A stretch of 64,000 nucleotides of DNA from Bacteroidales bacterium (GCA_015061035.1 SUXK01000004.1:124001-188000), one strand, 5' to 3'; shown: positions 25,486-34,754, numbered from the stretch's first letter. Translations and numbers: made by a program. Notes: generated by a model from the sequence alone, not told the origin.

Positions 25486-25537
25486 GACATCATATACGAT
25501 AAGGACAAAAGTAATAACCTCTAAAATGCACTACCAT
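25471..25537 (+). promoter_or_regulatory. mRNA hairpin sequestering the start codon of the C25 peptidase gene
   Basis: ATGGTAGTGCA (25471-25481, the last codons of the upstream gene) is perfectly complementary to TGCACTACCAT (25527-25537), which includes the first two bases of the AUG at 25536. The 45-nt loop contains the upstream stop codon. A ribosome finishing the first gene would open the stem, coupling translation of the peptidase to it. Confidence 0.5.
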
Positions 25538-28500
25538 GAAATTGAAACAATATAACCGAAACATATTGTCAATAATAATATTATTGGCAACAATGTTATT
25601 GTCTCATACAATAACAGCCCAAAACATAACAGGAGGATTAGACCCTGATACTTTAGACATCTCGTTAGGGAAAACAGGGACATATGATGATATAGAAGCA
25701 AAAGGCTTAGAGCAATATGCTGAAGAGGGATTTCCTGCACTTCCCTCAAAGAGATTACGCTATGTATTACCACAAGGAGCAGAAGTATCTAATTTGGAAA
25801 TTTTTTATAGCGATACAACTATATATCCCGGATTGTATAATATATTTCCACAACAGCCAGCAGAATATTATTGGAATCCCGAAGAAACAACCACCCTTAT
25901 AAAAAATGATAGTATATACAGTTTAAATCAATCATACCCCGCTGAAGGAGTAAGAATAGTATCTCAAGGAGAAGAGTTTGGATATAATATAGTAACAATA
26001 GAGATAACTCCATTTATATATAACCCTATAACAAAGGAGTTATGTATTAGAGATATAGAATATACCCTAAATCACACTCAAGGATCTATCCCGACAAGAC
26101 AGCCAAAGATGTCTCAATCACGCTTTAATAAAATACAATCATTAGTAAAAGTAACAATTGAGAATAAAGAAGAGATTGAAGAGTATGCCCCAGCTGTAAT
26201 AATAACTGACCAGATGCAAAATGCAGCATTGGTAACAACTCAAACAAGAGGAGAGTTAAAATCAATAACCGATGCCACACCATTACAATTTTTAGGCGAA
26301 GCAACACCTGAATATATCGTTATAACTTGTGATTCATTAATACCCGCATTCTCAAAACTAATAGAATGGCGAAAAGATTTAGGATATAGGACCATAGTAA
26401 AAAGTGTAGAATCAATATACGAAGAATATAATACCGGAAGTAAAATACATAGTATAAAAGCCTATTTGGATGAATGCTATGAAAATTGGGGTACACTATA
26501 TGTTTTATTTGGAGGAGATATAGATATAGTTCCAAGTCAATTAAAAGAAGGACATTATTCTCAACTATTTGCATATGATTATTTTTTTACTCAGAAAGGG
26601 GATGGACATACTCATCTGTTTTCTCGAATACCTGCACAAAACAGTCAAGAAGCGAGGACTATTATTGATAAAATAATAACATACGAAAAAGGAAATTTTT
26701 ATAATCCGTCGTATATTGATAATTATCTTGCAATCTCTGCTATATTAGGTTTTAGGAATGGTTCAGGTAAAAAAGTTCCTAGTCAAAGTTATAAAACAAG
26801 AGAAGAAATTTATCGAGATAATAAAGTCTATGGAATAAATGATTTTTATATAGTTGATGATTTGGGATGTAAGTATGATTATTCTTCTATTACGGATTAT
26901 ACTAAGTGTCAAGAATTACCTCAAGATAGGTCTGTGGAATTGACTTCTCTAAATATGTTTAGAGGAATAAATGGAGAATTATTCAATAATACCAAATTTC
27001 ATATAGTATATCACGAGGATCATAGTTTAGAAGATTCTTTTGGGAGTTCGTTTTTAGATAAAAGAGAGTCTATATTTAACAGGGACATAGAGTCGTTAGA
27101 TAATTTTAATGGATTATACCAAGTTGTATTGTCAAATGGATGTTGTACTTCTAATTTTTTGTATGATTGTATAGCGGAAAGTTATATAAAACATCCAAAT
27201 TCTGGATGTATAGCATTTTGGGGGAATTCAAATATAGGATATGTTGGGAGATACCCTTACGATGACCTATTAATGGCATTGTATGATAATATTGCAAACA
27301 AAGTTTCTGAAATATTTTATTCTGTATTACATGAAGGTGTAATTAATGGAATGGCAGTATTTGGAGACCCCTTAACTCCTATATGGACTAAAATTCCTCA
27401 AACATTATCTGTTAATGTAGGAGATATAAGCAATGATGAAGGATATACGCTACTACCTATATCTGTAACAAACCTTCAAGAAGGAGAAGTTGCAGAAGTA
27501 ACAGTAAGAAAAGGTGATGATATATTTGCGAAGGCTGAAATAACGTCTGTAGATAATAGTAAAACCTTTGCATTTTTACCACATACAAATGATAGTATTA
27601 CAATATCTGTTACATCACTTGATTATAAACCTGTAATTATAAAAGTTGCAGATATTGTACCTGAAAACAGACTCACACTTGGCGAATATGAGGATATAAT
27701 ATTTACGACAGAAGATCCAACCATAATAACAGATGGCGCAATTGCGGGGGCAACAACAAAAATATCTTTACCAATTGCAAACAGAGGAATGTCTCAAGCC
27801 TCAGGGGTATCTGCAACACTTAGATATATTCAAGAATCATTGTCTGATACAATAATAACCATATTGGATTCAATACAAGTATATGGAAATATAGCTTCCG
27901 GAGCAGAAGTTACAAAAGAGTTTACTATTATAACAGATAAAAATGCCCAAACATTGTTAAGAGATGGAGCATTAAATGGTAATAAACTACAACTTCAAAT
28001 AAGCGATTCAGAAGGCAACTGTTATACCGAAACCTTTAAAATAAGCATATACACCCCTGAAATAGATATTGTAAATTATTCTCATAGAAGTACAAATGTA
28101 ACATTAACGTTTAGAAATAAGACAGAAGTCCCTATATGCTTAAACTATTTTGGAGGGACAAACAATGTTGTTGATAGCACGAATATTGTTAATTTTACAC
28201 CTGTAACAGATGAATATATTATTGGAGAGGGAGAAACTTTAAGAAGAACATTTAAAGTAACAAAAAGTACATCAAATAATAATATTCATTGCAATATTAT
28301 AGTAAAGAGCAAATATGGACAGGAATGGGAATATGAGTTTAATACTTCAGACAGAATCTCAATTCCATGGAATTTAAAAGGAGAGTCAGAAGGTGAAAAT
28401 ATAAAATTATCTTGGAGTACTCCTACAAATGGAAGCGTTGCAGGTTATAAAATAATAAGACACAAAGTAAATAGTGACGGTTCAATAAGTAATACAAGCA

Positions 28501-30455
28501 CTACCCTTAATGAATACCCTATTGATGCACTCTCATATACAGACTACAATGTTCCAGACCTTAATTATTATTATAGAGTTGCAGCAGTATCAGAATATGG
28601 AAGAATAGGAATATATGATACAATATATACATATAGAGAGAATACTCTAAAAGATGGTTTTCCTGTAAACTATCGACCACGAGGAGTAGAAGATACAGAT
28701 TTAAAGTTTACTCACTATACCTATGCTCCTGTTTTGCTCAAAGATATAGATAACAATGGGGAAGATGATATATTTACTGCCTTTTCAGGTGTAAGCACAG
28801 ATAAATGTATTGGGAATATAGTAGCAGTAAAAGGAAGTGGTGAAAAAATAATGTTTGAGGAGACGGATACAATTAAAGACCACAGCAATATAAAATCATT
28901 TATGAGAGGAGCAATTGCTATAGATGATTTAAATAATAATGGGACATATCAAATGGTTTGTGCGACCAGTGATACAAAAGGTACTCCATCGCCAATAAAT
29001 AAATATAATTTTGAAGATGGAGTATTTAAAACAGATACTTCTATTCTTTGTGCAGGAGCAGGTCATTATGCCCCTTATGGTGCAATAATTACAAATTTAA
29101 GTGAAAACAATAAAGATAAAAGTATTATAGTCAGGACATCTCCATATTCATGGAATAATAACGGATCAAGAATACATATTTATGACAAAGACTTAAAAAT
29201 TATTCAGAGTCTCACCGATTCTCTTGTATATGAGGAAGATCAAGAAATAAGTATTGAATTAAAATCTTTTGGTCGAATAGCAATAGCAGATGTTAATAAC
29301 GATTGCAAAAAAGAGATATTTGCTGCATGTAGTAATGAAAAAGATACTACATATTTACATAAAGGAATATATATGTGGAGTATGGAAGAAAATGGCAAAT
29401 ATTATGGAAAGAGAATATATACCAATGATAGTGTTCAATTTTGTAGTGATATAGTAATTGGTGATATAGATGGAGACCTACAAAAGGAGATAATATTTGC
29501 TGCAAAAATGAATAAAAATAATAAATTCACTTTTTATATTCTAAAAAAAGATATAGAGAATAATTATTATTGTTACTTCTCTCAGTATGTACCATACGAT
29601 TTAGATACAGAATTTAAGGTTCTCCCATTATCTCTTGGAGACATTACGGGAGATAATATTCTTGATGTAGTATTTACATCTTATCTTTATTATACATTAA
29701 ATAATAAAGGGGAGAAAATTTCTTATTGTGGTCGAGTTTATAAATACTCAAAGGGAGAATTGAACGTTATTGCTGATAGTATCGACTACATAAATCCTAT
29801 TATTTCTCCATTGATTGCAGATGTTGATGGTGATGGAATGGCTGAAATAATTGTTCAGCCTCAAGCTTCAGAAGGAACTATTGCTGGGAAAATATATGCA
29901 TATAATTATGATGGAACAGAGGTAAAAGGATTTCCTATAAATTTGAGAACCAATTTTACAGGAAGTATTGCAGCAGGAGATATAGATGGTGATGGTAAAA
30001 CAGAACTTGTAGGAGGCTCATATCGTAGCATATATGCATGGGATACAGAAGGAGATGCATCTCTGATAGAATGGGGAATGGCACATGGTAATTGGTCATC
30101 TACGGGAGAATATATAAATAACAAAAAATATACGACTTTAAAATCAAATACAACCATAGATTCTTTAATTCTTAAAATGCCAATGGTTATCCCTTCGGGT
30201 TTAACATATAGAGTTACGGGAGAATTAACTTCAATATCAGATTGTGGCAAACAGGCAAATTCTATAACAATATTAGAGGGAGGATCGTTAATAATAGATG
30301 GAGGTGTTATTCGAGACGCCTTTATAAAAGTATGCTCAGGGGGAATATTGAATATTATTAATGGTGGAGTAATAGATATGACAATAGAGGGAGAATCTAA
30401 ATTAGATATAGAACAAGGAGCAATATTTAATTTGGTAAAAGGAATAATTAAATAG
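25536..30455 (+). CDS. Gingipain-like C25 cysteine peptidase with FN3 and FG-GAP/VCBS repeats
   Basis: A 1639-residue exported protein. Signal peptide ~1-28; C25-type propeptide ~30-250; peptidase C25 domain ~255-620. The catalytic pair is predicted as H496 (in YHEDHS) and C536 or C537 (in SNGCCTSNF), followed by the conserved CIAE...GCIAFWGNS and FGDPLTPIW. Immunoglobulin-like regions lie ~640-930, an FN3 domain ~945-1035, then six or more FG-GAP/VCBS calcium-binding repeats (DIDNNGEDD, DVNNDCKKE, DIDGDLQKE, DVDGDGMAE, DIDGDGKTE; ~1050-1530). C25 family members are secreted endopeptidases, many carried by T9SS. The tail does not look like a type A sorting domain; it is a Gly-rich, beta-helix-like repeat (SGGILNIINGG). 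Its last 25 codons are duplicated at 31461-31538. Other possibility: an inactive adhesin, if the active-site alignment is wrong. Confidence 0.85.
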   Translation: MKLKQYNRNILSIIILLATMLLSHTITAQNITGGLDPDTLDISLGKTGTYDDIEAKGLEQYAEEGFPALPSKRLRYVLPQGAEVSNLEIFYSDTTIYPGLYNIFPQQPAEYYWNPEETTTLIKNDSIYSLNQSYPAEGVRIVSQGEEFGYNIVTIEITPFIYNPITKELCIRDIEYTLNHTQGSIPTRQPKMSQSRFNKIQSLVKVTIENKEEIEEYAPAVIITDQMQNAALVTTQTRGELKSITDATPLQFLGEATPEYIVITCDSLIPAFSKLIEWRKDLGYRTIVKSVESIYEEYNTGSKIHSIKAYLDECYENWGTLYVLFGGDIDIVPSQLKEGHYSQLFAYDYFFTQKGDGHTHLFSRIPAQNSQEARTIIDKIITYEKGNFYNPSYIDNYLAISAILGFRNGSGKKVPSQSYKTREEIYRDNKVYGINDFYIVDDLGCKYDYSSITDYTKCQELPQDRSVELTSLNMFRGINGELFNNTKFHIVYHEDHSLEDSFGSSFLDKRESIFNRDIESLDNFNGLYQVVLSNGCCTSNFLYDCIAESYIKHPNSGCIAFWGNSNIGYVGRYPYDDLLMALYDNIANKVSEIFYSVLHEGVINGMAVFGDPLTPIWTKIPQTLSVNVGDISNDEGYTLLPISVTNLQEGEVAEVTVRKGDDIFAKAEITSVDNSKTFAFLPHTNDSITISVTSLDYKPVIIKVADIVPENRLTLGEYEDIIFTTEDPTIITDGAIAGATTKISLPIANRGMSQASGVSATLRYIQESLSDTIITILDSIQVYGNIASGAEVTKEFTIITDKNAQTLLRDGALNGNKLQLQISDSEGNCYTETFKISIYTPEIDIVNYSHRSTNVTLTFRNKTEVPICLNYFGGTNNVVDSTNIVNFTPVTDEYIIGEGETLRRTFKVTKSTSNNNIHCNIIVKSKYGQEWEYEFNTSDRISIPWNLKGESEGENIKLSWSTPTNGSVAGYKIIRHKVNSDGSISNTSTTLNEYPIDALSYTDYNVPDLNYYYRVAAVSEYGRIGIYDTIYTYRENTLKDGFPVNYRPRGVEDTDLKFTHYTYAPVLLKDIDNNGEDDIFTAFSGVSTDKCIGNIVAVKGSGEKIMFEETDTIKDHSNIKSFMRGAIAIDDLNNNGTYQMVCATSDTKGTPSPINKYNFEDGVFKTDTSILCAGAGHYAPYGAIITNLSENNKDKSIIVRTSPYSWNNNGSRIHIYDKDLKIIQSLTDSLVYEEDQEISIELKSFGRIAIADVNNDCKKEIFAACSNEKDTTYLHKGIYMWSMEENGKYYGKRIYTNDSVQFCSDIVIGDIDGDLQKEIIFAAKMNKNNKFTFYILKKDIENNYYCYFSQYVPYDLDTEFKVLPLSLGDITGDNILDVVFTSYLYYTLNNKGEKISYCGRVYKYSKGELNVIADSIDYINPIISPLIADVDGDGMAEIIVQPQASEGTIAGKIYAYNYDGTEVKGFPINLRTNFTGSIAAGDIDGDGKTELVGGSYRSIYAWDTEGDASLIEWGMAHGNWSSTGEYINNKKYTTLKSNTTIDSLILKMPMVIPSGLTYRVTGELTSISDCGKQANSITILEGGSLIIDGGVIRDAFIKVCSGGILNIINGGVIDMTIEGESKLDIEQGAIFNLVKGIIK

Positions 30456-30484
30456 ATATTATAACCTTTAAATATGCAAAGATT

Positions 30485-31450
30485 ATGAAACGAATAGCAA
30501 AAATAATTAGTAAGTTAGTTTTATTAACACTGCTAATATTAACCTCAAATATCTCTATATATGCCCAAACAGAAGAAAATATAACCCTACCCGAAGTATT
30601 CCCTACTGAAGATGCAGTTTGGGTAATAGAAGTAGAAGTACAAGCAGAAAGATCTTGGGCAAATCCAGAAACAGGATTATGGTATGATATATATTATACA
30701 TACTACACATATTATTTAGAAGGGGATACTATTATGAATGATAAAAAATATTCTAAATTATATGTAAAAGACATACAAAAAAATATAGATTATGGGTATG
30801 TTGGAGGAATAAGAGTTGAGGGTGAGAAGGTATATATTGACCCTGTCGATTTCGATTACGAAACTTTAAATTATGTTACAGGAGGGAGGGCTCGCATATT
30901 TTTTGGGGTTGAAGAAGGCGAAGAAGGAGTGTTTGATGAGTTTTGTCTGTATGACTTTTCTTTGAATGAAGAAGATGAGTTTATTACAGTAAGCATTGCA
31001 GAAGGAATAGGAACTCCATATTGTACACCTTTTGAATATAACATTGATTGGGGGCCCTATATTCAAGAAGAATGGATAAAAGGAATAGGTTCAAAATTTG
31101 GTTTATGGTATGATAGGATTGCATATATGACAGGACTGTCTTCATCTAACACGATATATTCTCTTCATTCTTTCCACTACAAAGGCAAACAATTTTACCC
31201 TACTGAAGAATCAGGAATTAACGAAACTCCCAAAGAGGAGAACATCACCAAAGCATACGTATCTGATGGGGTATTGTATATTGAGAGTGCCGAAGATATA
31301 AACTCGGTTACGGTTTATGATGCAATGGGAAGAATAATAACTTCAGGAACATACAGTAACGCTTCACTTCAAATTCCATTACCCACAACCCTTAAAGGAG
31401 TGGTAATGGTTAAGGTAAACAATGAGGTTGTAAAGGTGATTTGTGAATAG
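30485..31450 (+). CDS. Secreted T9SS-type protein, duplicate copy 1
   Basis: A 321-residue exported protein of unknown function: signal peptide ~1-27 (IYAQ), and a beta-rich body with a Tyr-rich run (YYTYYTYYLEGD). The last ~75 residues (VTVYDAMGRIIT ... GVVMVKVNNEVVKV) look like a type A T9SS sorting domain. No catalytic motif recognised. It lies 29 nt after the C25 peptidase gene and is probably in the same transcript. Its paralogue follows immediately; the central ~130 residues are almost identical and the ends differ. A partner, inhibitor or co-secreted surface protein of the peptidase is possible, from position only. Confidence 0.75.
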   Translation: MKRIAKIISKLVLLTLLILTSNISIYAQTEENITLPEVFPTEDAVWVIEVEVQAERSWANPETGLWYDIYYTYYTYYLEGDTIMNDKKYSKLYVKDIQKNIDYGYVGGIRVEGEKVYIDPVDFDYETLNYVTGGRARIFFGVEEGEEGVFDEFCLYDFSLNEEDEFITVSIAEGIGTPYCTPFEYNIDWGPYIQEEWIKGIGSKFGLWYDRIAYMTGLSSSNTIYSLHSFHYKGKQFYPTEESGINETPKEENITKAYVSDGVLYIESAEDINSVTVYDAMGRIITSGTYSNASLQIPLPTTLKGVVMVKVNNEVVKVICE

Positions 31451-31460
31451 TTAAATAGAT

Positions 31461-31538
31461 ATGACAATAGAGGGAGAATCTAAATTAGATATAGAACAAG
31501 GAGCAATATTAAATCTGATAAATGGAACAATTAAATAG
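31461..31538 (+). pseudogene. Duplicated 3' fragment of the C25 peptidase gene
   Basis: Twenty-five in-frame codons plus stop match the last 25 codons of the peptidase gene (30378-30455), with four substitutions (F to L, V to I, K to N, I to T) and no frameshift. It begins with ATG but has no visible ribosome-binding support. It is best explained as the left end of the tandem duplication; translation into a 25-residue peptide cannot be excluded. Confidence 0.7.
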
Positions 31539-31567
31539 ATATTATAAACTTTAAATATGCAAAGATT

Positions 31568-32530
31568 ATGAAACGAATAGATAAAATAATAACTAAATTG
31601 GTTTTGTTAGTTTTGCTTACAACCTCAAATATATCTGTATATGCACAAACAACAGAAGATATAACTCTTCCCGATGTATTTCCTACTGAAGATGCGGTTT
31701 GGGTAATAGAAGTAGAAGGACAAGCAGAAAGATCTTGGGCAAATCCGGAAACAGGATTATGGTATGATATATATTATACATACTACACATATTATTTAGA
31801 AGGGGATACTATTATGAATGATAAAAAATATTCTAAATTATATGTAAAAGACATACAAAATAATATAGATTATGGGTATGTTGGAGGAATAAGAGTTGAG
31901 GGTGAGAAGGTATATATTGACCCTGTCGATTTCGATTACGAAACTTTAAATTATGTTACAGGAGGGAGGGCTCGCATATTTTTTGGAGTTGAAGAAGACG
32001 AAGAAGGAGTGTTTGATGAGTTTTGTCTGTATGACTTTTCTTTGAATGAAGAAGATGAGTTTATTACAGTAACTTTTTTCGAGGATATGGGATCTCCATA
32101 TTGTACTCCTATAGAGATGTATAATTGGGGTAATAATGATATTCAAGAAGAATGGATAAAAGGAATAGGTTCAAAATTTGGTTTATGGTACGATAGAGTT
32201 ACTACAACTACAGGAATGGGATCAAATGTGAATTTTACTTTAAAATCTTTCTACTACAAAGGCAAACAATTTTATCCTGCTGAAGAATCAGGAATTAACG
32301 AAAGTACCGCAGAGATTAACAACACCAAAGCATACGTTTCAAATGGGGTGTTGTATATTAAAAGTAACGAGGAGATAACAGACATAAGCATATACGATTC
32401 TATGGGAAGAAATATCCTCTTCCCCAACTCCTCAGCGGTAGAGAGGGAAGTTGAGATACCTCTTCCAGATGTAAAGGGAGTATTGTTGGTAAAGGTAAAC
32501 AATGAGGTTGTAAAGGTAATTTGTGAGTAG
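31568..32530 (+). CDS. Secreted T9SS-type protein, duplicate copy 2
   Basis: A 320-residue paralogue of the preceding protein, with the same signal peptide, body and T9SS-like tail ending VNNEVVKVICE. It differs from copy 1 chiefly after the EDEFITV motif (about residue 165 onward) and in the tail (DISIYDSMGRNIL...). The contrast between a nearly invariant centre and divergent ends suggests gene conversion of the centre or diversification of the ends. Function unknown. It is followed by a clear terminator, so it is the last gene of the 24-32 kb cluster. Confidence 0.75.
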   Translation: MKRIDKIITKLVLLVLLTTSNISVYAQTTEDITLPDVFPTEDAVWVIEVEGQAERSWANPETGLWYDIYYTYYTYYLEGDTIMNDKKYSKLYVKDIQNNIDYGYVGGIRVEGEKVYIDPVDFDYETLNYVTGGRARIFFGVEEDEEGVFDEFCLYDFSLNEEDEFITVTFFEDMGSPYCTPIEMYNWGNNDIQEEWIKGIGSKFGLWYDRVTTTTGMGSNVNFTLKSFYYKGKQFYPAEESGINESTAEINNTKAYVSNGVLYIKSNEEITDISIYDSMGRNILFPNSSAVEREVEIPLPDVKGVLLVKVNNEVVKVICE

Positions 32531-32553
32531 TTATTAGTTCAATTATAAGAATT

Positions 32554-32585
32554 GAGGTAAGGTCTTTGGCTTTACCTCTTTTTTT
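32554..32585 (+). terminator. Intrinsic terminator of the secreted-protein cluster
   Basis: GAGGTAA (32554-32560) pairs with TTACCTC (32572-32578), then a T7 tail. Confidence 0.8.
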
Positions 32586-32661
32586 ATGAAGCGAATTAAA
32601 CAAACAACCTACTCTTTATGGTTTTTAGAGCATAAATAGAGGTTATTCCGCTAAAAATGAT

Positions 32662-32669
32662 TATCTTTG
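32662..32669 (+). promoter_or_regulatory. -7 element of the PCMD-barrel-metA operon
   Basis: TATCTTTG matches TAnnTTTG exactly and is followed by C, as often seen. The -33 position lacks TTTG. The start near 32676 would place the ATG at 32709 about 33 nt downstream and would exclude an upstream in-frame ATG at 32667. Confidence 0.45.
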
Positions 32670-32708
32670 CACCCGAAAAATAACAGAGAAATATTAAACA
32701 CTTTAAGA

Positions 32709-33932
32709 ATGAAAAAATCAATTAAACAAATTATCTTTACTTTGGTACTGCCTTTGATGGTTTTTACCAGTTGTATTAAAGATGAGTTACCTAATGCAGA
32801 GGCAGATATTGTTGATGTATTATTGGGTAAAGATGTTATAATAAGTAAAAAAGTTGAGAATGAACGTATAACTATATTTATCTCGCCTGGTGCATATGGT
32901 GATAGAAAAAATATAACTGACATTTCGTTTGTTCTATCAGAGGGTGCAAAAATTATTAGAGGTAATGACAATTTTGACTACTCTGGATCTCATGAAATTG
33001 AGGTTATATCAGAGGATGGTAATTGGAAAAAGACTCACGAAGTGAGAATCTTAGATATGACATTCCCTACTGAATACTATTTTGAGAATTGGTCAGAGAA
33101 CCGCTCAACTACTGGTGTATATGATGACTGTTTTGAGAAGTTAATGGATGAAGACGGTAATGTTTCGGATCTTTACATCTGGGCTTCGGGTAATATGGGA
33201 TACAGAATTACTGGTAATGGTAAAAAACCTTCTGACTATCCTACCTACAAAACGCTATCTCAAGATGATGCTCACAATGGTGCATACGCTACAATATTGG
33301 AGACTCGTTATGTTGGTGCAATTGGTCAAGGCTCTCCTCTTGCCGCTGGAAACCTTTTTATTGGAGAGTTCTCAGGTAAAGGTATCAACATTATGAAAGA
33401 GCAGATGAAAGCGACTCGCTTTGGTATGCCTTTCAATAAAAAACCTAAATCTCTAAAAGTTTGGTTTAAGTACAAAAGCGGTGGTGAAATTAATATTTAT
33501 GATGCCAATGGAGATATTACTGGCATACGTACAAAAGACAACGACAATAGCGGAAATAATCAAAATATTGACAACAAAGACTATGCTGCTATATATGCCG
33601 TAATGTTTGACAACGTTAAAGCGAAAGAACTATATAAAGGAAAAAATTACTTAGATGGTAAGACTATTCTTTCGAGTGAGGCTGAGGTTGGTAGAGCAAT
33701 TCTTTCTGACAATGACAAATATGGAACTCCTACTAACGAAGAGGGTTATCCTAACGAATATGTATTTAAAGAGTTACCATTTACCTTCTCAAAAGAGATA
33801 GATCCTGCTCGTTTGGCTTATTACGAGTATAGTATTACTATCGTATTCTCATCAAGTTACTATGGAGCAGAGTTCCAAGGTGCCCCCGGTAGTAAACTTT
33901 GGGTTGATGATGTTGAGTTAATTTGCGAATAA
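32709..33932 (+). CDS. PCMD-domain lipoprotein
   Basis: A 407-residue predicted lipoprotein (signal with Cys around 22 in FTSCIKDE). A short beta domain (~30-115) is followed by the putative carbohydrate metabolism domain (PCMD, ~120-407), which has YFENWSENRS near its start and GSKLWVDDVELI at its end. The name of this Bacteroidetes family comes from genomic context; its fold resembles carbohydrate-binding jelly rolls and no enzyme activity is established. I chose the ATG at 32709 because it begins the signal peptide; an earlier in-frame ATG at 32667 adds 14 polar residues and lies upstream of the likely transcript start. First gene of a run of four with 22, 23 and 7-nt gaps. Confidence 0.82.
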   Translation: MKKSIKQIIFTLVLPLMVFTSCIKDELPNAEADIVDVLLGKDVIISKKVENERITIFISPGAYGDRKNITDISFVLSEGAKIIRGNDNFDYSGSHEIEVISEDGNWKKTHEVRILDMTFPTEYYFENWSENRSTTGVYDDCFEKLMDEDGNVSDLYIWASGNMGYRITGNGKKPSDYPTYKTLSQDDAHNGAYATILETRYVGAIGQGSPLAAGNLFIGEFSGKGINIMKEQMKATRFGMPFNKKPKSLKVWFKYKSGGEINIYDANGDITGIRTKDNDNSGNNQNIDNKDYAAIYAVMFDNVKAKELYKGKNYLDGKTILSSEAEVGRAILSDNDKYGTPTNEEGYPNEYVFKELPFTFSKEIDPARLAYYEYSITIVFSSSYYGAEFQGAPGSKLWVDDVELICE

Positions 33933-33954
33933 TCATATTTTAAATAGATAAAGA

Positions 33955-34731
33955 ATGAAAAAGATATATATAATATTGGTTCTTATATTGGCTTGCTTGA
34001 CTATTGAGGATATAAACGCCGCTAAAGTAAGAGTTAGAGAAAAACGTATTGAAAAGGCTGCTCCTGCCGACAGATTTGTTTTTGCAGCAAAGGCTGGTTT
34101 TAATCTTGGAGGTACTGCTCCTATGGGACTCCCCGCTGAGATTAGAACAATTAATTCATTTAAGCCTACATTCTCTTTTACAATATCAGGTACTGCCCAA
34201 TATAATTTCAACAACAAATGGGGTTTGCAATCGGGTATTAAATTTGATATAAAAGGTATGCAAACTGATACTTCGGTGAAGAATTATCAACTGGTAGTAT
34301 CAATGGATGGTTCTACTATTGAGGGAGTTTTCACTGGTGATGTTACAACAAAAGTTCGTAATAACTACATAACTATCCCACTACTGGCAGTTTACGATAT
34401 ATCTCCACGTTGGGACCTTAAATTTGGTGGATACGCTTCGTTTATGGTTAACGGAGAGTTCTCAGGAACTGCAACCAACGGCTATATGCGTGATGGTTCT
34501 CCAATAGGACCTCGTGTTGACGGCGTTGATGCTGTTTATGACTTTACTGATGATATGCGTAAGGTTGATGCTGGTGTTCAAGTTGGTGTGGACTTTATTC
34601 CTTACAAACACCTTTTAATATCGGGAGATTTGACTTGGGGTTGTATTCCTCTTTTCAAAAGCGACTTTACCGCAATGAGTTTTAATATGTACAATGTCTA
34701 TTTCAACATAGGCTTTGGTTATGTATTTTAA
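33955..34731 (+). CDS. Outer-membrane beta-barrel (porin-like) protein
   Basis: A 258-residue exported protein: signal peptide ~1-23, a short basic linker, then about eight to ten amphipathic strands of the OMP_b-brl_2 type (FAAKAGFNLGGTA, KWGLQSGIKFDIKG, RWDLKFGGYASFMVNGEF), ending in GFGYVF with the C-terminal Phe typical of barrel proteins. Function unknown. It follows the PCMD lipoprotein by 22 nt, and the pair may work together at the outer membrane. Confidence 0.8.
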   Translation: MKKIYIILVLILACLTIEDINAAKVRVREKRIEKAAPADRFVFAAKAGFNLGGTAPMGLPAEIRTINSFKPTFSFTISGTAQYNFNNKWGLQSGIKFDIKGMQTDTSVKNYQLVVSMDGSTIEGVFTGDVTTKVRNNYITIPLLAVYDISPRWDLKFGGYASFMVNGEFSGTATNGYMRDGSPIGPRVDGVDAVYDFTDDMRKVDAGVQVGVDFIPYKHLLISGDLTWGCIPLFKSDFTAMSFNMYNVYFNIGFGYVF

Positions 34732-34754
34732 TTAACTAATATTAAAAAAAGAGT

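Larger units (their letters stand above)
30371..32536 (+). repeat. Tandem duplication, two 1083-bp units
   Basis: Unit 1 runs ~30371-31453 and unit 2 ~31454-32536. Each holds the last ~25 codons of the C25 gene, a ~30-nt spacer and one complete secreted-protein gene, at a constant offset of 1083 nt. Identity is very high in the middle (about six differences in ~390 nt between 30597-30990 and 31680-32073). It falls in the signal peptide and in the C-terminal third, including small indels that cancel out in length. Confidence 0.9.

Noticed and set aside
25536-30455. Type A T9SS sorting domain at the C-terminus of the C25 peptidase
   Set aside because: The motifs seen in neighbouring cargo (Y/D-x-x-G-R, GIYIV/VMVKV strands) are absent; the tail is a Gly-rich repeat.
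32667-32708. Upstream in-frame ATG for the PCMD lipoprotein
   Set aside because: It overlaps the predicted -7 promoter box and would put 14 polar residues before the signal peptide.
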